Notes: generated from the letters alone by a model not told the origin. Counted from the stretch's first letter, positions 27,101 through 35,226 are shown. The stretch: 52,361 bases of DNA from M55B112 sp040903745 (GCA_040903745.1 JBBDUV010000024.1:1-52361), one strand, 5' to 3'. Translations and numbers: made by a program.

Positions 27101-27904
27101 GTAGAGATAAATCAGAGTGAGCATACTGATAAAGAACCATATGGTTCTGTCACGACCTGCTTTCGCGGCATCGGTTTTTAATCCAAGAAAAACAAAAAGC
27201 GCCACCAGACCCAACATAAACATGAACAGGGAAATGGTTACGTTCAGCTCATTACTCTTTAATCTGGTTTTCAGGTCAATAGAAAAAAGATACTCGCCTT
27301 GCTGGTTGGTAATATCAGATAATCCCGGCCCGGGCTCCCTGAACAGTTCAACCCCGGCTTCCAGTTTAAAATCCTTCTGATATCTATCTTCCAGGTAATT
27401 ATTTTCATACGGATACTCTGTCCTGACCAGAATGAGTCCTAGCAGCATGCCATTTTCTACAGGTTGGTGGAGAGCGACATAGGTTGCATTCATCGTTTGA
27501 ATAACTGGCGACATCAGTTTCGATGTAAGGCGCGATCCAAGGGGTACTGAATGATCCGTCCAATATCTGAGCCTTCCGTTTTCGAAATAAAAAATGTACA
27601 TATCCTGCTGCTCCGCCAGCCTCTTTAGCCGGTCGGATTTTTCATCCAGCAGCATGCGCGGATCTCCTTCCGCGAAATCTTCAGATAAACGAACAAAAAG
27701 ATCATTCAGTGTAGCCTCTTTGGACTGCAGTGTTTCTATAAATCTCTCCAGGTCCTGTTCACTGTAAGTGTTGTTGTAATACTGGTGCTGAAGTATGCCG
27801 ATCGTTAATACAGCAAATGCAAAAAGAACCAGTGAGATCATCGGTGCGATCCTTCTGGCAGTAAGACTGAAAACATGCTCCTTTGTCTTCTTCATGGTGC
27901 TCAA
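24194..27904 (-). CDS. NtrY-like multi-span sensor histidine kinase
   Basis: The 1236-residue protein has about twelve transmembrane segments: one near the N-terminus, a cluster around 210-460, two around 715-790 and one near 925. Large periplasmic loops lie between them. A HAMP-like segment follows the last helix (DRITQPLRFIQSRIAQLSL). The HisKA domain has AHEIKNPLTPMKLN with His1036 as the phosphoacceptor. The ATPase domain shows the N-box INLVKNGIQAI near 1138, DNGRGIP near 1173 and GGMGMGLAIS near 1197. The composition resembles NtrY-type kinases. No response regulator is adjacent. Its start overlaps the stop of rlmH by 4 bp, so it is read from the rlmH promoter. The signal it senses is unknown. 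Confidence 0.9.
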   Translation of the reverse strand: MSTMKKTKEHVFSLTARRIAPMISLVLFAFAVLTIGILQHQYYNNTYSEQDLERFIETLQSKEATLNDLFVRLSEDFAEGDPRMLLDEKSDRLKRLAEQQDMYIFYFENGRLRYWTDHSVPLGSRLTSKLMSPVIQTMNATYVALHQPVENGMLLGLILVRTEYPYENNYLEDRYQKDFKLEAGVELFREPGPGLSDITNQQGEYLFSIDLKTRLKSNELNVTISLFMFMLGLVALFVFLGLKTDAAKAGRDRTIWFFISMLTLIYLYLVFVFFGYPGIIFESAFFKPGIYASLTFSSLGHVWVFVVLLFMITLLFYWFFNWGRAIQPVLQLTVPVLLLILASLSFAFAHQLGKSLIIDSTISFEAYKLNSISTYTFIGLLILLMANMVFILLLDKALVLLNGPLKWSSYIWIAFVVVGAQIPFLFTGFWQTEAVTLLFLLGMVVALIYLRTRRTRLKLSRFLVIILLLTSYFTHDLQKHTSEKLASQKEIELAKLSSEHDAVAEMLFADLSDQLRTDSLLIGRLSYQIIDIDRVFEYLQRVYFSGYWTKYDMHITLCRPSDRVFIEAPVGEWYPCYEFFESLVMEEGFPIRLSDFYFLNNLNGRISYIGIIPYVIGNDEISLFIELDSKIISEELGYPSLLMREKEETGNEFSYAKYNNGKLITNGGDFNYRLTSDYYTEGKDTYEEFTFDGYDHTVFNVDPENTVIVSIRAVQFVDKLISFSYLFAFIFVVFSLSYLVASASHIRATVTWDFKNKIQYSMIGTLFLTFIVICSGTIYFVIQQYRMKHQDNLQNTMRSIYIELIHKVEHEEDLRNWSSDGYYNLDELLRKFSNVFYTDINMYDARGMLLATSRSEIYDQQFLSSRMSREAFDKLSKENYSIFIHTEEIGNMNYQSAYVPLLNSENNFLAYLNLPYFTQPEMLAQEVTNLVVVILNTYVILLLLILFLSVFLADRITQPLRFIQSRIAQLSLSKSNEKIVYGGKDEIAGLVDEYNYMVEELEKSANLLARSERESAWREMAKQIAHEIKNPLTPMKLNVQHMQRMIREEGTDIAAQVEKVSQTLIEQIDSLSFIANEFSDFAKMPKARNRKINLVTKLRNVVNLFENSEGFKVDLELGGLTEVYTYGDPEQFQRMIINLVKNGIQAIPEEREKKVSISMEREQGETVLIAVKDNGRGIPESIQEKMFHPNFTTKSGGMGMGLAISANLIKSMDGEIWYTTHAGEGSVFFIRLPLID

Positions 27905-28371
27905 TTATGATGATAGGGTTCTCCCCTTAGTATCGTATATGCCCTGTATAATTGTTCGGTAAAAATAAGCCTGACCATCTGGTGCGAAAAAGTCATGGCT
28001 GAAAGGGAGATTTTTGCATCGGCTCTCCGGTACACCTCATCAGAAAAACCATATGGTCCTCCGATTACAAATACGGCATGACCCGTCCGGCCCTCCAGTG
28101 CGGAAAGATGTTTGGCAAACTCAACGGAACCAAACATCTGTCCAGCCTCATCCAGCAGGATGACATGATCGCCCGGTCGGATATTTTTCAGAATTTGCTC
28201 TCCCTCTGTTCGCTTCACCTGTTCCCGGTCAGCTTTCCCGGAAATCTTCGGATCCGGAATTGTTATGCTGGTCAGCGGTGCATACCGCTCCATTCGTTTC
28301 AAATATTCGCCAACACCTTCTTTCAGATACCGCTCCTTCGTTTTACCTGTAAATATGACGGTCAGCCTCAT
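27901..28371 (-). CDS. rlmH: 23S rRNA pseudouridine-1915 N3-methyltransferase RlmH
   Basis: RlmH is a SPOUT methyltransferase that methylates pseudouridine 1915 in helix 69 of 23S rRNA on assembled ribosomes. The 156-residue protein has the whole family pattern. It starts MRLTVIFTGKTKERYLKEGVGEYLKR, has VILLDEAGQMFGS near 70, the SAM-binding knot IGGPYGFSDEV at 103-113, and ends SLSAMTFSHQMVRLIFTEQL followed by YRAYTILRGEPYHH. The length is the usual 155-160. It heads the minus-strand transcript with the NtrY-like kinase, with a good candidate promoter 80-110 bp upstream. Confidence 0.96.
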   Translation of the reverse strand: MRLTVIFTGKTKERYLKEGVGEYLKRMERYAPLTSITIPDPKISGKADREQVKRTEGEQILKNIRPGDHVILLDEAGQMFGSVEFAKHLSALEGRTGHAVFVIGGPYGFSDEVYRRADAKISLSAMTFSHQMVRLIFTEQLYRAYTILRGEPYHHN

Positions 28372-28453
28372 GTATATCGGTTATATGGTCCTGTTTTTAA
28401 CTTGTTTTTGTACCTTGCAAACGTTCGGTTTTGGTCCGATTATTGCATTAATA

Positions 28454-28485
28454 CAAACTTAGTTTAATTCGCAATATCTGTACAA
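28454..28485 (-). promoter_or_regulatory. Candidate promoter for rlmH and the NtrY-like kinase
   Basis: On the minus strand TAAGTTTG (28454-28461) matches TAnnTTTG exactly. A TTG at 28483-28485 lies 21 bases upstream, within the usual 17-23 spacing of Bacteroidota promoters. The predicted leader is about 75 nt. Confidence 0.5.
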
Positions 28486-28519
28486 TAACCCGGCCAAAAA
28501 ATATGAACAACAAAAGATA

Positions 28520-28900
28520 ATGCAGAGATTAATATTCGTAACGGTGTTATTGTTGATTGTGTCTGCCGGGACATGTCAAATGGTTCCTGAGGGGATCATT
28601 CAGGCGTTTAAAACAGGCGATGCCAGGGAACTTTCCACCCATTTCCACACCAACATTGAAATCCAGATTTTCAACGAAACACAAATTATTAGCAGAAACC
28701 AGGCCACAAGGATCATGCAGGATTTTTTCAGCAAGCATCCGCCCGTCTCATTCAATGTCAGCTATGAAGACTTCGAGCTTGATACAAAATACGGACTGGG
28801 GACAATGGTTACGACCAAAGAGTCTTTTCGGATCAACCTCTATTTTATGGAGGTAAAAAAGAAAAAATATATCTATTACCTCAACATTGAAAAAATCTGA
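28520..28900 (+). CDS. DUF4783 family secreted protein
   Basis: The 126-residue protein has a signal peptide (about 1-19, LIFVTVLLLIVSAGTCQ). A compact domain follows with FKTGDARELSTHFHTNIEIQIFN, QATRIMQDFFSKHPPVSFNVSYE and a basic strand MEVKKKKYIYYLNIEKI. This fits DUF4783, a SnoaL/NTF2-like fold common in Bacteroidota and often placed before nadC, as here. The nadC start lies 4 bp after its stop. Its role is unknown. The cone-shaped fold suggests binding of a small hydrophobic ligand in the periplasm, which is inference. Confidence 0.85.
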   Translation: MQRLIFVTVLLLIVSAGTCQMVPEGIIQAFKTGDARELSTHFHTNIEIQIFNETQIISRNQATRIMQDFFSKHPPVSFNVSYEDFELDTKYGLGTMVTTKESFRINLYFMEVKKKKYIYYLNIEKI

Positions 28901-28904
28901 GTCC

Positions 28905-29753
28905 ATGCACATCTTTCAACCTGAAGAACTGATTGACCTCTGGTTTAGAGAGGATATTGGCGAGGGGGATCACACCACCCTCAGTACCATTCCATCCGGC
29001 GCAAACGGTTCGGCGAGTCTGCTGGTGAAGGAGGGCGGCATTGTTGCCGGAGTGGCGATGGCTGAACTGATATTCCGTAAATCCGATCCTGGTTTGAAGA
29101 TAACAGTTAACCTCCCGGACGGAACCGCCATCCTGCCGGGCGATATTGTTCTCACGGCTGAAGGCAATGTTCGCTCGATCCTGCAGTCGGAACGGCTGGT
29201 GCTCAATGTGATGCAGCGTATGAGCGGTATTGCCACGGAAACATCAAAATATGTTAAAGCGCTTGAAGGAACCGGAACCCGTGTGCTCGATACAAGAAAA
29301 ACAACACCCGGATTCAGGTTGATGGAGAAGGAGGCTGTTAGGCTCGGTGGAGGGGTAAACCACAGGACAGGACTCTATGACATGATCCTGATCAAAGACA
29401 ACCACATTGATTTTGCCGGAGGGATAGTTCAGGCGATTGAGCGGGCTGTGCAATACCGTGCAGAAAAGCAGCTTGACCTGCAAATAGAGGTGGAGGCACG
29501 TAGCCTGGAAGATGTTGAAAAAGTACTCGGATGCAACCGAAAGGTCGACAGAATACTGCTGGACAATTTTACACTTGATTCGACCCGCCAGGCTGTGAAA
29601 ATAATCGACGGCAGGATAGAGACAGAATCGTCGGGAGGCATTACCTTCAAAACGCTCAGGGCATATGCAGAGTGTGGTGTCGATTATATCTCCGCAGGCG
29701 CCCTTACACACCAGATCAAGAGCCTCGACCTAAGTCTGAAAGCCGATTTTTGA
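28905..29753 (+). CDS. nadC: Nicotinate-nucleotide pyrophosphorylase (carboxylating)
   Basis: NadC converts quinolinate and PRPP to nicotinate mononucleotide in de novo NAD synthesis, in the cytoplasm. The protein has WFREDIGEGDHTTLSTIPSG at the N-terminus, the substrate-binding ERLVLNVMQRMSGIAT near residue 90 and the signature TRKTTPGFRLMEKEAVRLGG near 125. NHRTGLYDMILIKDNHI follows, and IEVEARSLEDVEKVL near 192 belongs to the barrel. An upstream TTG in frame would add six residues and overlap DUF4783. The ATG at 28905 gives the usual length of about 282 residues and a 4-bp gap, so it is preferred. nadA and nadB are not in this window. Confidence 0.95.
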   Translation: MHIFQPEELIDLWFREDIGEGDHTTLSTIPSGANGSASLLVKEGGIVAGVAMAELIFRKSDPGLKITVNLPDGTAILPGDIVLTAEGNVRSILQSERLVLNVMQRMSGIATETSKYVKALEGTGTRVLDTRKTTPGFRLMEKEAVRLGGGVNHRTGLYDMILIKDNHIDFAGGIVQAIERAVQYRAEKQLDLQIEVEARSLEDVEKVLGCNRKVDRILLDNFTLDSTRQAVKIIDGRIETESSGGITFKTLRAYAECGVDYISAGALTHQIKSLDLSLKADF

Positions 29754-29756
29754 GAG

Positions 29757-29795
29757 ATTTGAACCCCTCATCATTGGATAGAGATATTTCAGCGG
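29757..29795 (+). repeat. 39-bp dispersed repeat downstream of nadC
   Basis: This copy begins 4 bases after the nadC stop and aligns with the glmM leader copy (8662-8700, minus) at 32 of 39 positions, with an uninterrupted 17-base identity at 29760-29776. The internal hairpin of the other copy is broken here. A second short repeat (29804-29821) follows. Confidence 0.55.
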
Positions 29796-29803
29796 TATTC
29801 GCG

Positions 29804-29821
29804 AGCTCACTGCGTTCGGTT
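29804..29821 (+). repeat. Short dispersed intergenic repeat, copy 2
   Basis: The 18-bp string here matches 4408-4427 at 17 positions with one mismatch and two one-base gaps. It lies in the 224-bp nadC-pdxH gap next to the 39-bp repeat, so this gap appears to collect small repeats. The rest of the gap is AT-rich and shows no gene. Confidence 0.35.
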
Positions 29822-29977
29822 CGCCGAGCACCATTGAAAGTATTTTATTATGCGAGGCAACCAGTCACTTGAAGTTAAAACGATAGTTATTTTATTTTAT
29901 ATAAAGTATTTAAATAAAGAATTATTACAGTTGAACATTCATTCGGTGCAGATGTTTACAATCAAAACAGGATCGGA

Positions 29978-30622
29978 ATGAATGATTACAACTATCCAAG
30001 ACACGAATACAAAAACTCCAGACTGGAAGAGACCGACCTTCCATTACATCCTGCTGAGCTGTTCGAAAAATGGCTCACGGAGGCGTTCGATCATGACCTT
30101 CCGGAACCAACAGCAATGACTCTGGCAACAGCGAATTCTGAGGGCCGCATCTCCTCAAGAATCATCCTCCTGAAAGGTTTTGATTCGGGTGGTTTTCAAT
30201 TTTATAGCAATTACAATAGTCAAAAGGGACGCGATCTGGAGGAGAATCCCCATGCTGCCATCAGCTTTTTCTGGCCTGAACTGGAAAGACAGGTGCGGAT
30301 TGAAGGAACTGTGCAGAAGATCTCGGAAAGAGATTCCGATCTGTATCATGCTGCACGACCCAGGAACAACCAGCTTGGGGCCTGGGCCTCGGAACAGAGC
30401 GCCCCAGTCAAGGACAGGCAGACTCTCGAAGGACAGTATGAAGCGATAAAAAAGGCCTTCAGGGACCACGACCAGATCCCGCGTCCGGAACACTGGGGGG
30501 GTTACCGGCTCACGCCTGAACGCATTGAATTCTGGCAGGGTCGTGAAAACCGATTGCACGATAGGATCGAATATGAGGCTGACCGTTCGGGCAGGTGGTC
30601 GAGGCAAAGGCTGAGTCCTTAG
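29978..30622 (+). CDS. pdxH: Pyridoxamine 5'-phosphate oxidase
   Basis: PdxH oxidises pyridoxine or pyridoxamine 5'-phosphate to pyridoxal phosphate with FMN. The 214-residue protein has EPTAMTLATANSEGRISSRI and ILLKGFDSGGFQFYSNYNSQKGRDLEENP with PHAAISFFW for FMN binding. Further along are RQVRIEGTVQKIS and RPRNNQLGAWASEQSAPV, and it closes with the family signature PEHWGGYRLTPERIEFWQGR then NRLHDRIEYE. Length is normal. It stands alone after a 224-bp gap that contains two small repeats. Its product is the cofactor of the aminotransferase at 42805-44001. Confidence 0.96.
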   Translation: MNDYNYPRHEYKNSRLEETDLPLHPAELFEKWLTEAFDHDLPEPTAMTLATANSEGRISSRIILLKGFDSGGFQFYSNYNSQKGRDLEENPHAAISFFWPELERQVRIEGTVQKISERDSDLYHAARPRNNQLGAWASEQSAPVKDRQTLEGQYEAIKKAFRDHDQIPRPEHWGGYRLTPERIEFWQGRENRLHDRIEYEADRSGRWSRQRLSP

Positions 30623-30725
30623 CAGCACACTTCCTGCTGTAAATGATAGAATATTACGAGAAGTGAAGAGGCTGCATGTAAATGATTATCTGTCAGTTAC
30701 TAATTCCAATTCCGCAAAATTTGTT

Positions 30726-33371
30726 CTATTTATTCAATGAAGCAATCCGCTGTTCCAGGGTCCTGATCTTTGCCTCTGCATCGGCTAGTTTCTTACGTTC
30801 AGCCGCCACAACAGCGTCCGGAGCATTGTTCACAAACCTCTCATTCTCAAGCTTCTTACCGACACTCTTCATGAACCCCCGGGTGTAAGCAAGCTCCTTC
30901 TCCATCTTAGCGATCTCCTCCTCCGCGTTCACCAGGTCGCCCAGCGGCAGATAATATTCAACATTCTTCACAATAAATGAGACGGCACCCTCCACTTTTT
31001 CCTGCGTTAAGCCAATCTCTGAAATGATACCCATCTTGCAGATCACCGGCTCCAGATGTGATGGATAATCGCCCAGCGAAGCATTTCTGACCAGCAGCCG
31101 GAGTTCGTCATTCTTCCCCAGGTTTTTCTCCTTTCGTACATTCCTGATCTGTGTAATCACCTCCCTGACAATATCAAAATCGCTCAACAGCTTTTTATCA
31201 GTTCTCTCTTTGCGGGGCATCTCCGCTATCATCAGGCTCTCTCCCTGCTCTCTCTTTTCTACCAGCTGCCACAGCTCCTCAGTGATAAAGGGCATAAACG
31301 GATGCAAAATCCTCAACAGTTTGTCAAAAAATCCAAATGTTGCAGTAATGGTTTGCCGATCTATCGGCTGCTGGTAAGCGGGCTTGATGGTCTCGAGGTA
31401 CCACGATGAAAACTCATCCCAGAAGAGTTTGTATGTGATCATCAGGGCATTTGAAATCCTGTATTTCCTGAACTGATCGTCGATCTCGCCCAGGGCCTTG
31501 TTGAGCCTTGCACTGAACCAGTCGATCGCCTTTGCAGCATATTCCGGCTGTTCCAGCCCCTCATCCACCTCCCAGGCATGGACCAGCCTGAATGCGTTCC
31601 ATATCTTGTTGCTGAAATTACGTCCCTGCTCCGTCAGGCTCTCATCGAACAACAGGTCATTGCCTGCAGGGGAACAGAGCAGCATGCCCACCCGCACACC
31701 ATCGGCGCTATATCTCTTCATCAATTCAATCGGATCGGGAGAGTTGCCGAGCGATTTGGACATTTTCCTGCGCTGACTGTCGCGTACGATGCCGGTAAGA
31801 TAAACATTGTTGAACGGTCGCTCTCCACGGTACTCATACCCGGCAATGATCATCCGGGCCACCCAGAAAAAGAGGATTTCAGGAGCTGTAACCAGGTCGT
31901 TGGTGGGATAATAATACTGTATATCCTTGTTTTCCGGGTTCCTGATGCCATCGAAAACGGAGATGGGCCAGAGCCAGGATGAGAACCAGGTGTCGAGCAC
32001 ATCCTCATCCTGGCGCAGGTCGGCGGCGGTCAGCGTTGCGATCCCCGATACCTTTCTTGCCTCTTCCAGGGCCTCCGCTTCGGTGAGGGCCACAACAAAA
32101 TCGTTCGGACCGGGATGCTCACCATAGAACCAGGCCGGAATGCGCTGTCCCCACCAGAGTTGACGGGAGATGCACCAGTCCTTTACATTCTCCATCCAGT
32201 GGCGATAGACATTCTTGAACTTCGCCGGCTGCAGTTGTATGGTATCATTGAGCACATGGTCGAGGGCGGGTTTTGACAGTTCACCCATCTTCAGAAACCA
32301 CTGCAGCGATAATTTGGGCTCTATAACGGCGTCGGTCCGCTCCGAATAGCCCAACTTGTTCATGTAGTTCTCCTGCTTCAAAAGGTTGCCGGACTCCTCC
32401 AGCATCGGGATGATCTTTTTCCGTGCCTCAAACCGGTCCGTGCCAACAAGCACTATGGCCGACTCGTTGAGTGTTCCGTTGTCGTTAAAAATATCGATAC
32501 TCTCCAGGTTATGCTTCAACCCCAGTTCGTAGTCGTTGATGTCGTGTGCGGGTGTGATCTTGAGCGCCCCAGTACCAAATTCGCGGTCGACATACGCGTC
32601 GACGATGATGGGCACCGGTCGATCGATCAGGGGCACAACTACCTTTTTTCCATGGAACCGTGTGAAACGCTCATCTTCGGGATGCACACATACGGCGGAG
32701 TCACCGAGGATTGTTTCCGGTCGCGTTGTGGCGATAGTGATGTGGTCCTCTTCCCCCTCAACACGGTAATTGATGTAATAGAGTTTCGACTGCTCCTCCT
32801 TGTAGATTACCTCTTCATCCGATACGGCGGTCTGCGCCTGCGGATCCCAGTTCACCATCCTGATTCCGCGGTAGATGTGCCCCTTTTTGTAGAGGTCGAC
32901 AAATACCCGAAGAACGCTTTCCGACATGTCGTCGTCCATGGTGAATTTCGTGCGTGACCAGTCGCAGCTGGCCCCTAGTTTTTTAAGCTGGTCGAGAATG
33001 ATCCCGCCATGCTTCTCCTTCCATTCCCACACGTGCGCTAAAAACTCCTCGCGTGCGAGGTCACTCTTTTCGATCCCCCGCTCCTTCAGCATATTCACCA
33101 CCCTTGCCTCTGTGGCGATGGAAGCATGGTCGGTCCCGGGCACCCACAAAGCATTCTTTCCCTGCATACGGGCCCTTCTCACAAGCACATCCTGCAGGGT
33201 ATTGTTGAGCATGTGCCCCATGTGCAACACCCCGGTAACATTGGGGGGTGGGATTACGATGCAATAGGGCTCACGGTCGTCGGGGGTGCTTTCGAAAAAC
33301 CGGTTCTCCATCCAATAGGTGTACCATTTCTCCTCTACACTGGCCGGGTCATATTTTGAAGGAATCATCAT
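30726..33371 (-). CDS. valS: Valyl-tRNA synthetase
   Basis: The class I synthetase charges tRNA-Val in the cytoplasm. The 881-residue protein has the HIGH-type motif HMGH at 50-53 in PPPNVTGVLHMGHMLNNTLQ and the editing domain with TTRPETILGDSAVCVHP. The KMSKS loop is at 536-540 (RRKMSKSLGNSPDP), with WWGQRIPAWFYG before it. An anticodon-binding domain follows, and then the C-terminal tRNA-binding coiled coil characteristic of ValS (about 815-881). All features are intact. The first two codons are both ATG, so the start may be one residue later. A candidate promoter lies about 80 bp upstream. Confidence 0.97.
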   Translation of the reverse strand: MMIPSKYDPASVEEKWYTYWMENRFFESTPDDREPYCIVIPPPNVTGVLHMGHMLNNTLQDVLVRRARMQGKNALWVPGTDHASIATEARVVNMLKERGIEKSDLAREEFLAHVWEWKEKHGGIILDQLKKLGASCDWSRTKFTMDDDMSESVLRVFVDLYKKGHIYRGIRMVNWDPQAQTAVSDEEVIYKEEQSKLYYINYRVEGEEDHITIATTRPETILGDSAVCVHPEDERFTRFHGKKVVVPLIDRPVPIIVDAYVDREFGTGALKITPAHDINDYELGLKHNLESIDIFNDNGTLNESAIVLVGTDRFEARKKIIPMLEESGNLLKQENYMNKLGYSERTDAVIEPKLSLQWFLKMGELSKPALDHVLNDTIQLQPAKFKNVYRHWMENVKDWCISRQLWWGQRIPAWFYGEHPGPNDFVVALTEAEALEEARKVSGIATLTAADLRQDEDVLDTWFSSWLWPISVFDGIRNPENKDIQYYYPTNDLVTAPEILFFWVARMIIAGYEYRGERPFNNVYLTGIVRDSQRRKMSKSLGNSPDPIELMKRYSADGVRVGMLLCSPAGNDLLFDESLTEQGRNFSNKIWNAFRLVHAWEVDEGLEQPEYAAKAIDWFSARLNKALGEIDDQFRKYRISNALMITYKLFWDEFSSWYLETIKPAYQQPIDRQTITATFGFFDKLLRILHPFMPFITEELWQLVEKREQGESLMIAEMPRKERTDKKLLSDFDIVREVITQIRNVRKEKNLGKNDELRLLVRNASLGDYPSHLEPVICKMGIISEIGLTQEKVEGAVSFIVKNVEYYLPLGDLVNAEEEIAKMEKELAYTRGFMKSVGKKLENERFVNNAPDAVVAAERKKLADAEAKIRTLEQRIASLNK

Positions 33372-33451
33372 TTACAAAACGCTTAATAATAGTTGAATAA
33401 AAATACTGGAGTTTTTACATACATATGGGTATCTGCCACTGTAATAAGGTG

Positions 33452-33459
33452 CAAAAATA
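33452..33459 (-). promoter_or_regulatory. Candidate -7 element for valS
   Basis: The minus strand reads TATTTTTG, an exact TAnnTTTG match, in the 97-bp gap between the upstream hydrolase gene and valS. The -33 region is not convincing. The implied leader is about 70-75 nt. Confidence 0.4.
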
Positions 33460-33468
33460 GGAAAAATT

Positions 33469-35046
33469 TCACAGCTCCGTGATGCTGAAAATTTCATGCC
33501 GGTTGAAACCTGTCCAGTATTCGATGGCCAGCTTTTCAATATAGAGCCAATAGGTGTCACTTTCGAGACCGAAATTCTCCACGCCGTACCTGATCTCCTC
33601 TTTCATCTGGGTTGCGATCGATTCATTGAGAACCATATGAATGGTTCTACCGTTGAATGTGAACTCTACAGTTGGAAGATCGGCTGTTTCGCCGGCAATG
33701 GTTAACAGCCCCTGTCCCGGTGTGGCGCCGGTACTGATCTGCACCCCGTCTGTTAGACAACTCAGGGGTGGACGGCCCCCCGCGAAACTGATCGCCTCGA
33801 GATTATTGATTCCGACATGGAAGTACTCCATGGCGCGGATCCCCATCTTGGCTCCGATAATGGAGTAAATACCGGTATGTCCATGGATCTCGTTGGTAAG
33901 GCAGATCGCCTTCCACTCTTCGGGACCGTACTTTTCCATCGTGGAAGTTAATATCTCAGCATAATCCTTTCGGTAGAGCATCCGATCCACTGGAAAGGTT
34001 TCGAAAACCCGGTTGTTGGTTACCAGGGATGAATTAAGCAGTGTTGTGATCGTTTCATAGACAAATTCAACGGGCATCCGTGCATTAAGTGAGACATAAT
34101 TCACACCACCCCTGCTCTCAGTCGTAAAAAGGACCGGAACAGCCAGGTAAAGGGCTGCCATGTCATCCCAGAGAGGATTCTCCTGAGTCCGTTCATTAAC
34201 AGTGTCGTTCGAAAAAACAGTATTGATCTGTTGTGCATATACAGAACCTGACCTGCTTATATGATCCAGGTATTCCCGGTTGCAGGAAACCTGATCGCGG
34301 TTGCTGGATACGATTTCCATGTTGATTCCCGACTGAACCATAAAATCGTAACTACCGGGGGAAAGCTGGTAGTTGAACCCCTCTTCAATGAGGTGACTAT
34401 TGTACCATATCACCCGCTTAATCTTTTCTACCATGGCAGGGTTTGAGCGCAGCCAGTCGGCATAGGTTTTCAGGGAGCCCAATGCAACCAATGTTATATC
34501 GTCTGAATAATTCTCAACGGTTTTCTGCAACAGTGTGGAGGTATTTAATGTATCTGCATTCCTGATGCTCTGTTCAGCTTTCTTTCTTGCATCACCGACA
34601 CCAACTAATGTATGGGATATTCCACACGGGGCGATATGTTCAGTTTTCATTCTTACGCCACCGGTACCATTACTTTTCCGGTATTCCTCCAGTACTATAC
34701 CGCTTTTGTATCCCCACGGCACAGCTCCTGCAAATCCTGACCAATAGGGAAGCTCACTGTTCACTTTGTCACCCACCGCAACAGGGATCCCCTCATGGTG
34801 ATAAGCCGACAAGAGAGATCGCACCTTCTTATGGATGAGGTCTGGGGCCAGGGTGCCCTGCGAGCAGGTGATGGCCAGTACCCTGATCTCATTGCCCGAT
34901 AGCAGCATGGTGATGGCCCGCATGTCGTCCAGCGCACCGTCGGTATCGATAATCACATGATGTGCCGGCTTACCTGAATGGGAAAAAACAGCGATCCCCT
35001 GCAGAAGAGAAAAAAGAAAAACCAACACCCTCTTATAATTTCCCAT
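33469..35046 (-). CDS. Secreted nucleoside hydrolase fused to an FmdE-like C-terminal domain
   Basis: This 525-residue protein has a signal peptide (about 1-22). Residues about 29-340 form an inosine/uridine-preferring nucleoside hydrolase domain, starting VIIDTDGALDDMRAITMLLS. The Asp cluster DTDGALDD at 34-41 matches the calcium-binding motif of that family, which cleaves N-glycosidic bonds of nucleosides. From about 365 the sequence changes family. IHGHTGIYSIIGAKMGIRAM, then SFAGGRPPLSCLTDGVQIST, then GATPGQGLLTIAGE, resembles the FmdE domain (normally HGHLCPG... and CxxDaiqxxTGxTxGkgnL). The first cysteine of the usual HGHxC motif is replaced, but the second (SCLTDG) is kept. The protein should act in the periplasm. 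No nucleoside transporter is adjacent. The fusion is read directly from one open frame; its joint function is unknown. Confidence 0.8.
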   Translation of the reverse strand: MGNYKRVLVFLFSLLQGIAVFSHSGKPAHHVIIDTDGALDDMRAITMLLSGNEIRVLAITCSQGTLAPDLIHKKVRSLLSAYHHEGIPVAVGDKVNSELPYWSGFAGAVPWGYKSGIVLEEYRKSNGTGGVRMKTEHIAPCGISHTLVGVGDARKKAEQSIRNADTLNTSTLLQKTVENYSDDITLVALGSLKTYADWLRSNPAMVEKIKRVIWYNSHLIEEGFNYQLSPGSYDFMVQSGINMEIVSSNRDQVSCNREYLDHISRSGSVYAQQINTVFSNDTVNERTQENPLWDDMAALYLAVPVLFTTESRGGVNYVSLNARMPVEFVYETITTLLNSSLVTNNRVFETFPVDRMLYRKDYAEILTSTMEKYGPEEWKAICLTNEIHGHTGIYSIIGAKMGIRAMEYFHVGINNLEAISFAGGRPPLSCLTDGVQISTGATPGQGLLTIAGETADLPTVEFTFNGRTIHMVLNESIATQMKEEIRYGVENFGLESDTYWLYIEKLAIEYWTGFNRHEIFSITEL

Positions 35047-35178
35047 AACACGATACGATGAGGGGTTAAAAATATAAAAATCCCACGATTAATCTGAGCT
35101 GGTATGCACTTTGTTTCCGGTTCACCCTCGATTTCTTGTCACCCACCGATATTTCATCCCGAATTAACATATAAAACT

Positions 35179-35201
35179 ATAAAAACTGAAATAGTTTTTA
35201 T
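35179..35201. promoter_or_regulatory. Candidate TetR operator
   Basis: ATAAAAACT at 35179-35187 and AGTTTTTAT at 35193-35201 are perfect inverted repeats of 9 bp with a 5-base spacer. The site is centred 37 bp before the tetR start codon. It abuts TATTATTG (35200-35207), a one-mismatch -7 element. Size, symmetry and position fit an autoregulatory operator for the TetR-family gene and the efflux operon behind it. Confidence 0.55.
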
Positions 35202-35226
35202 ATTATTGCAGCCGAATTGAAACACA

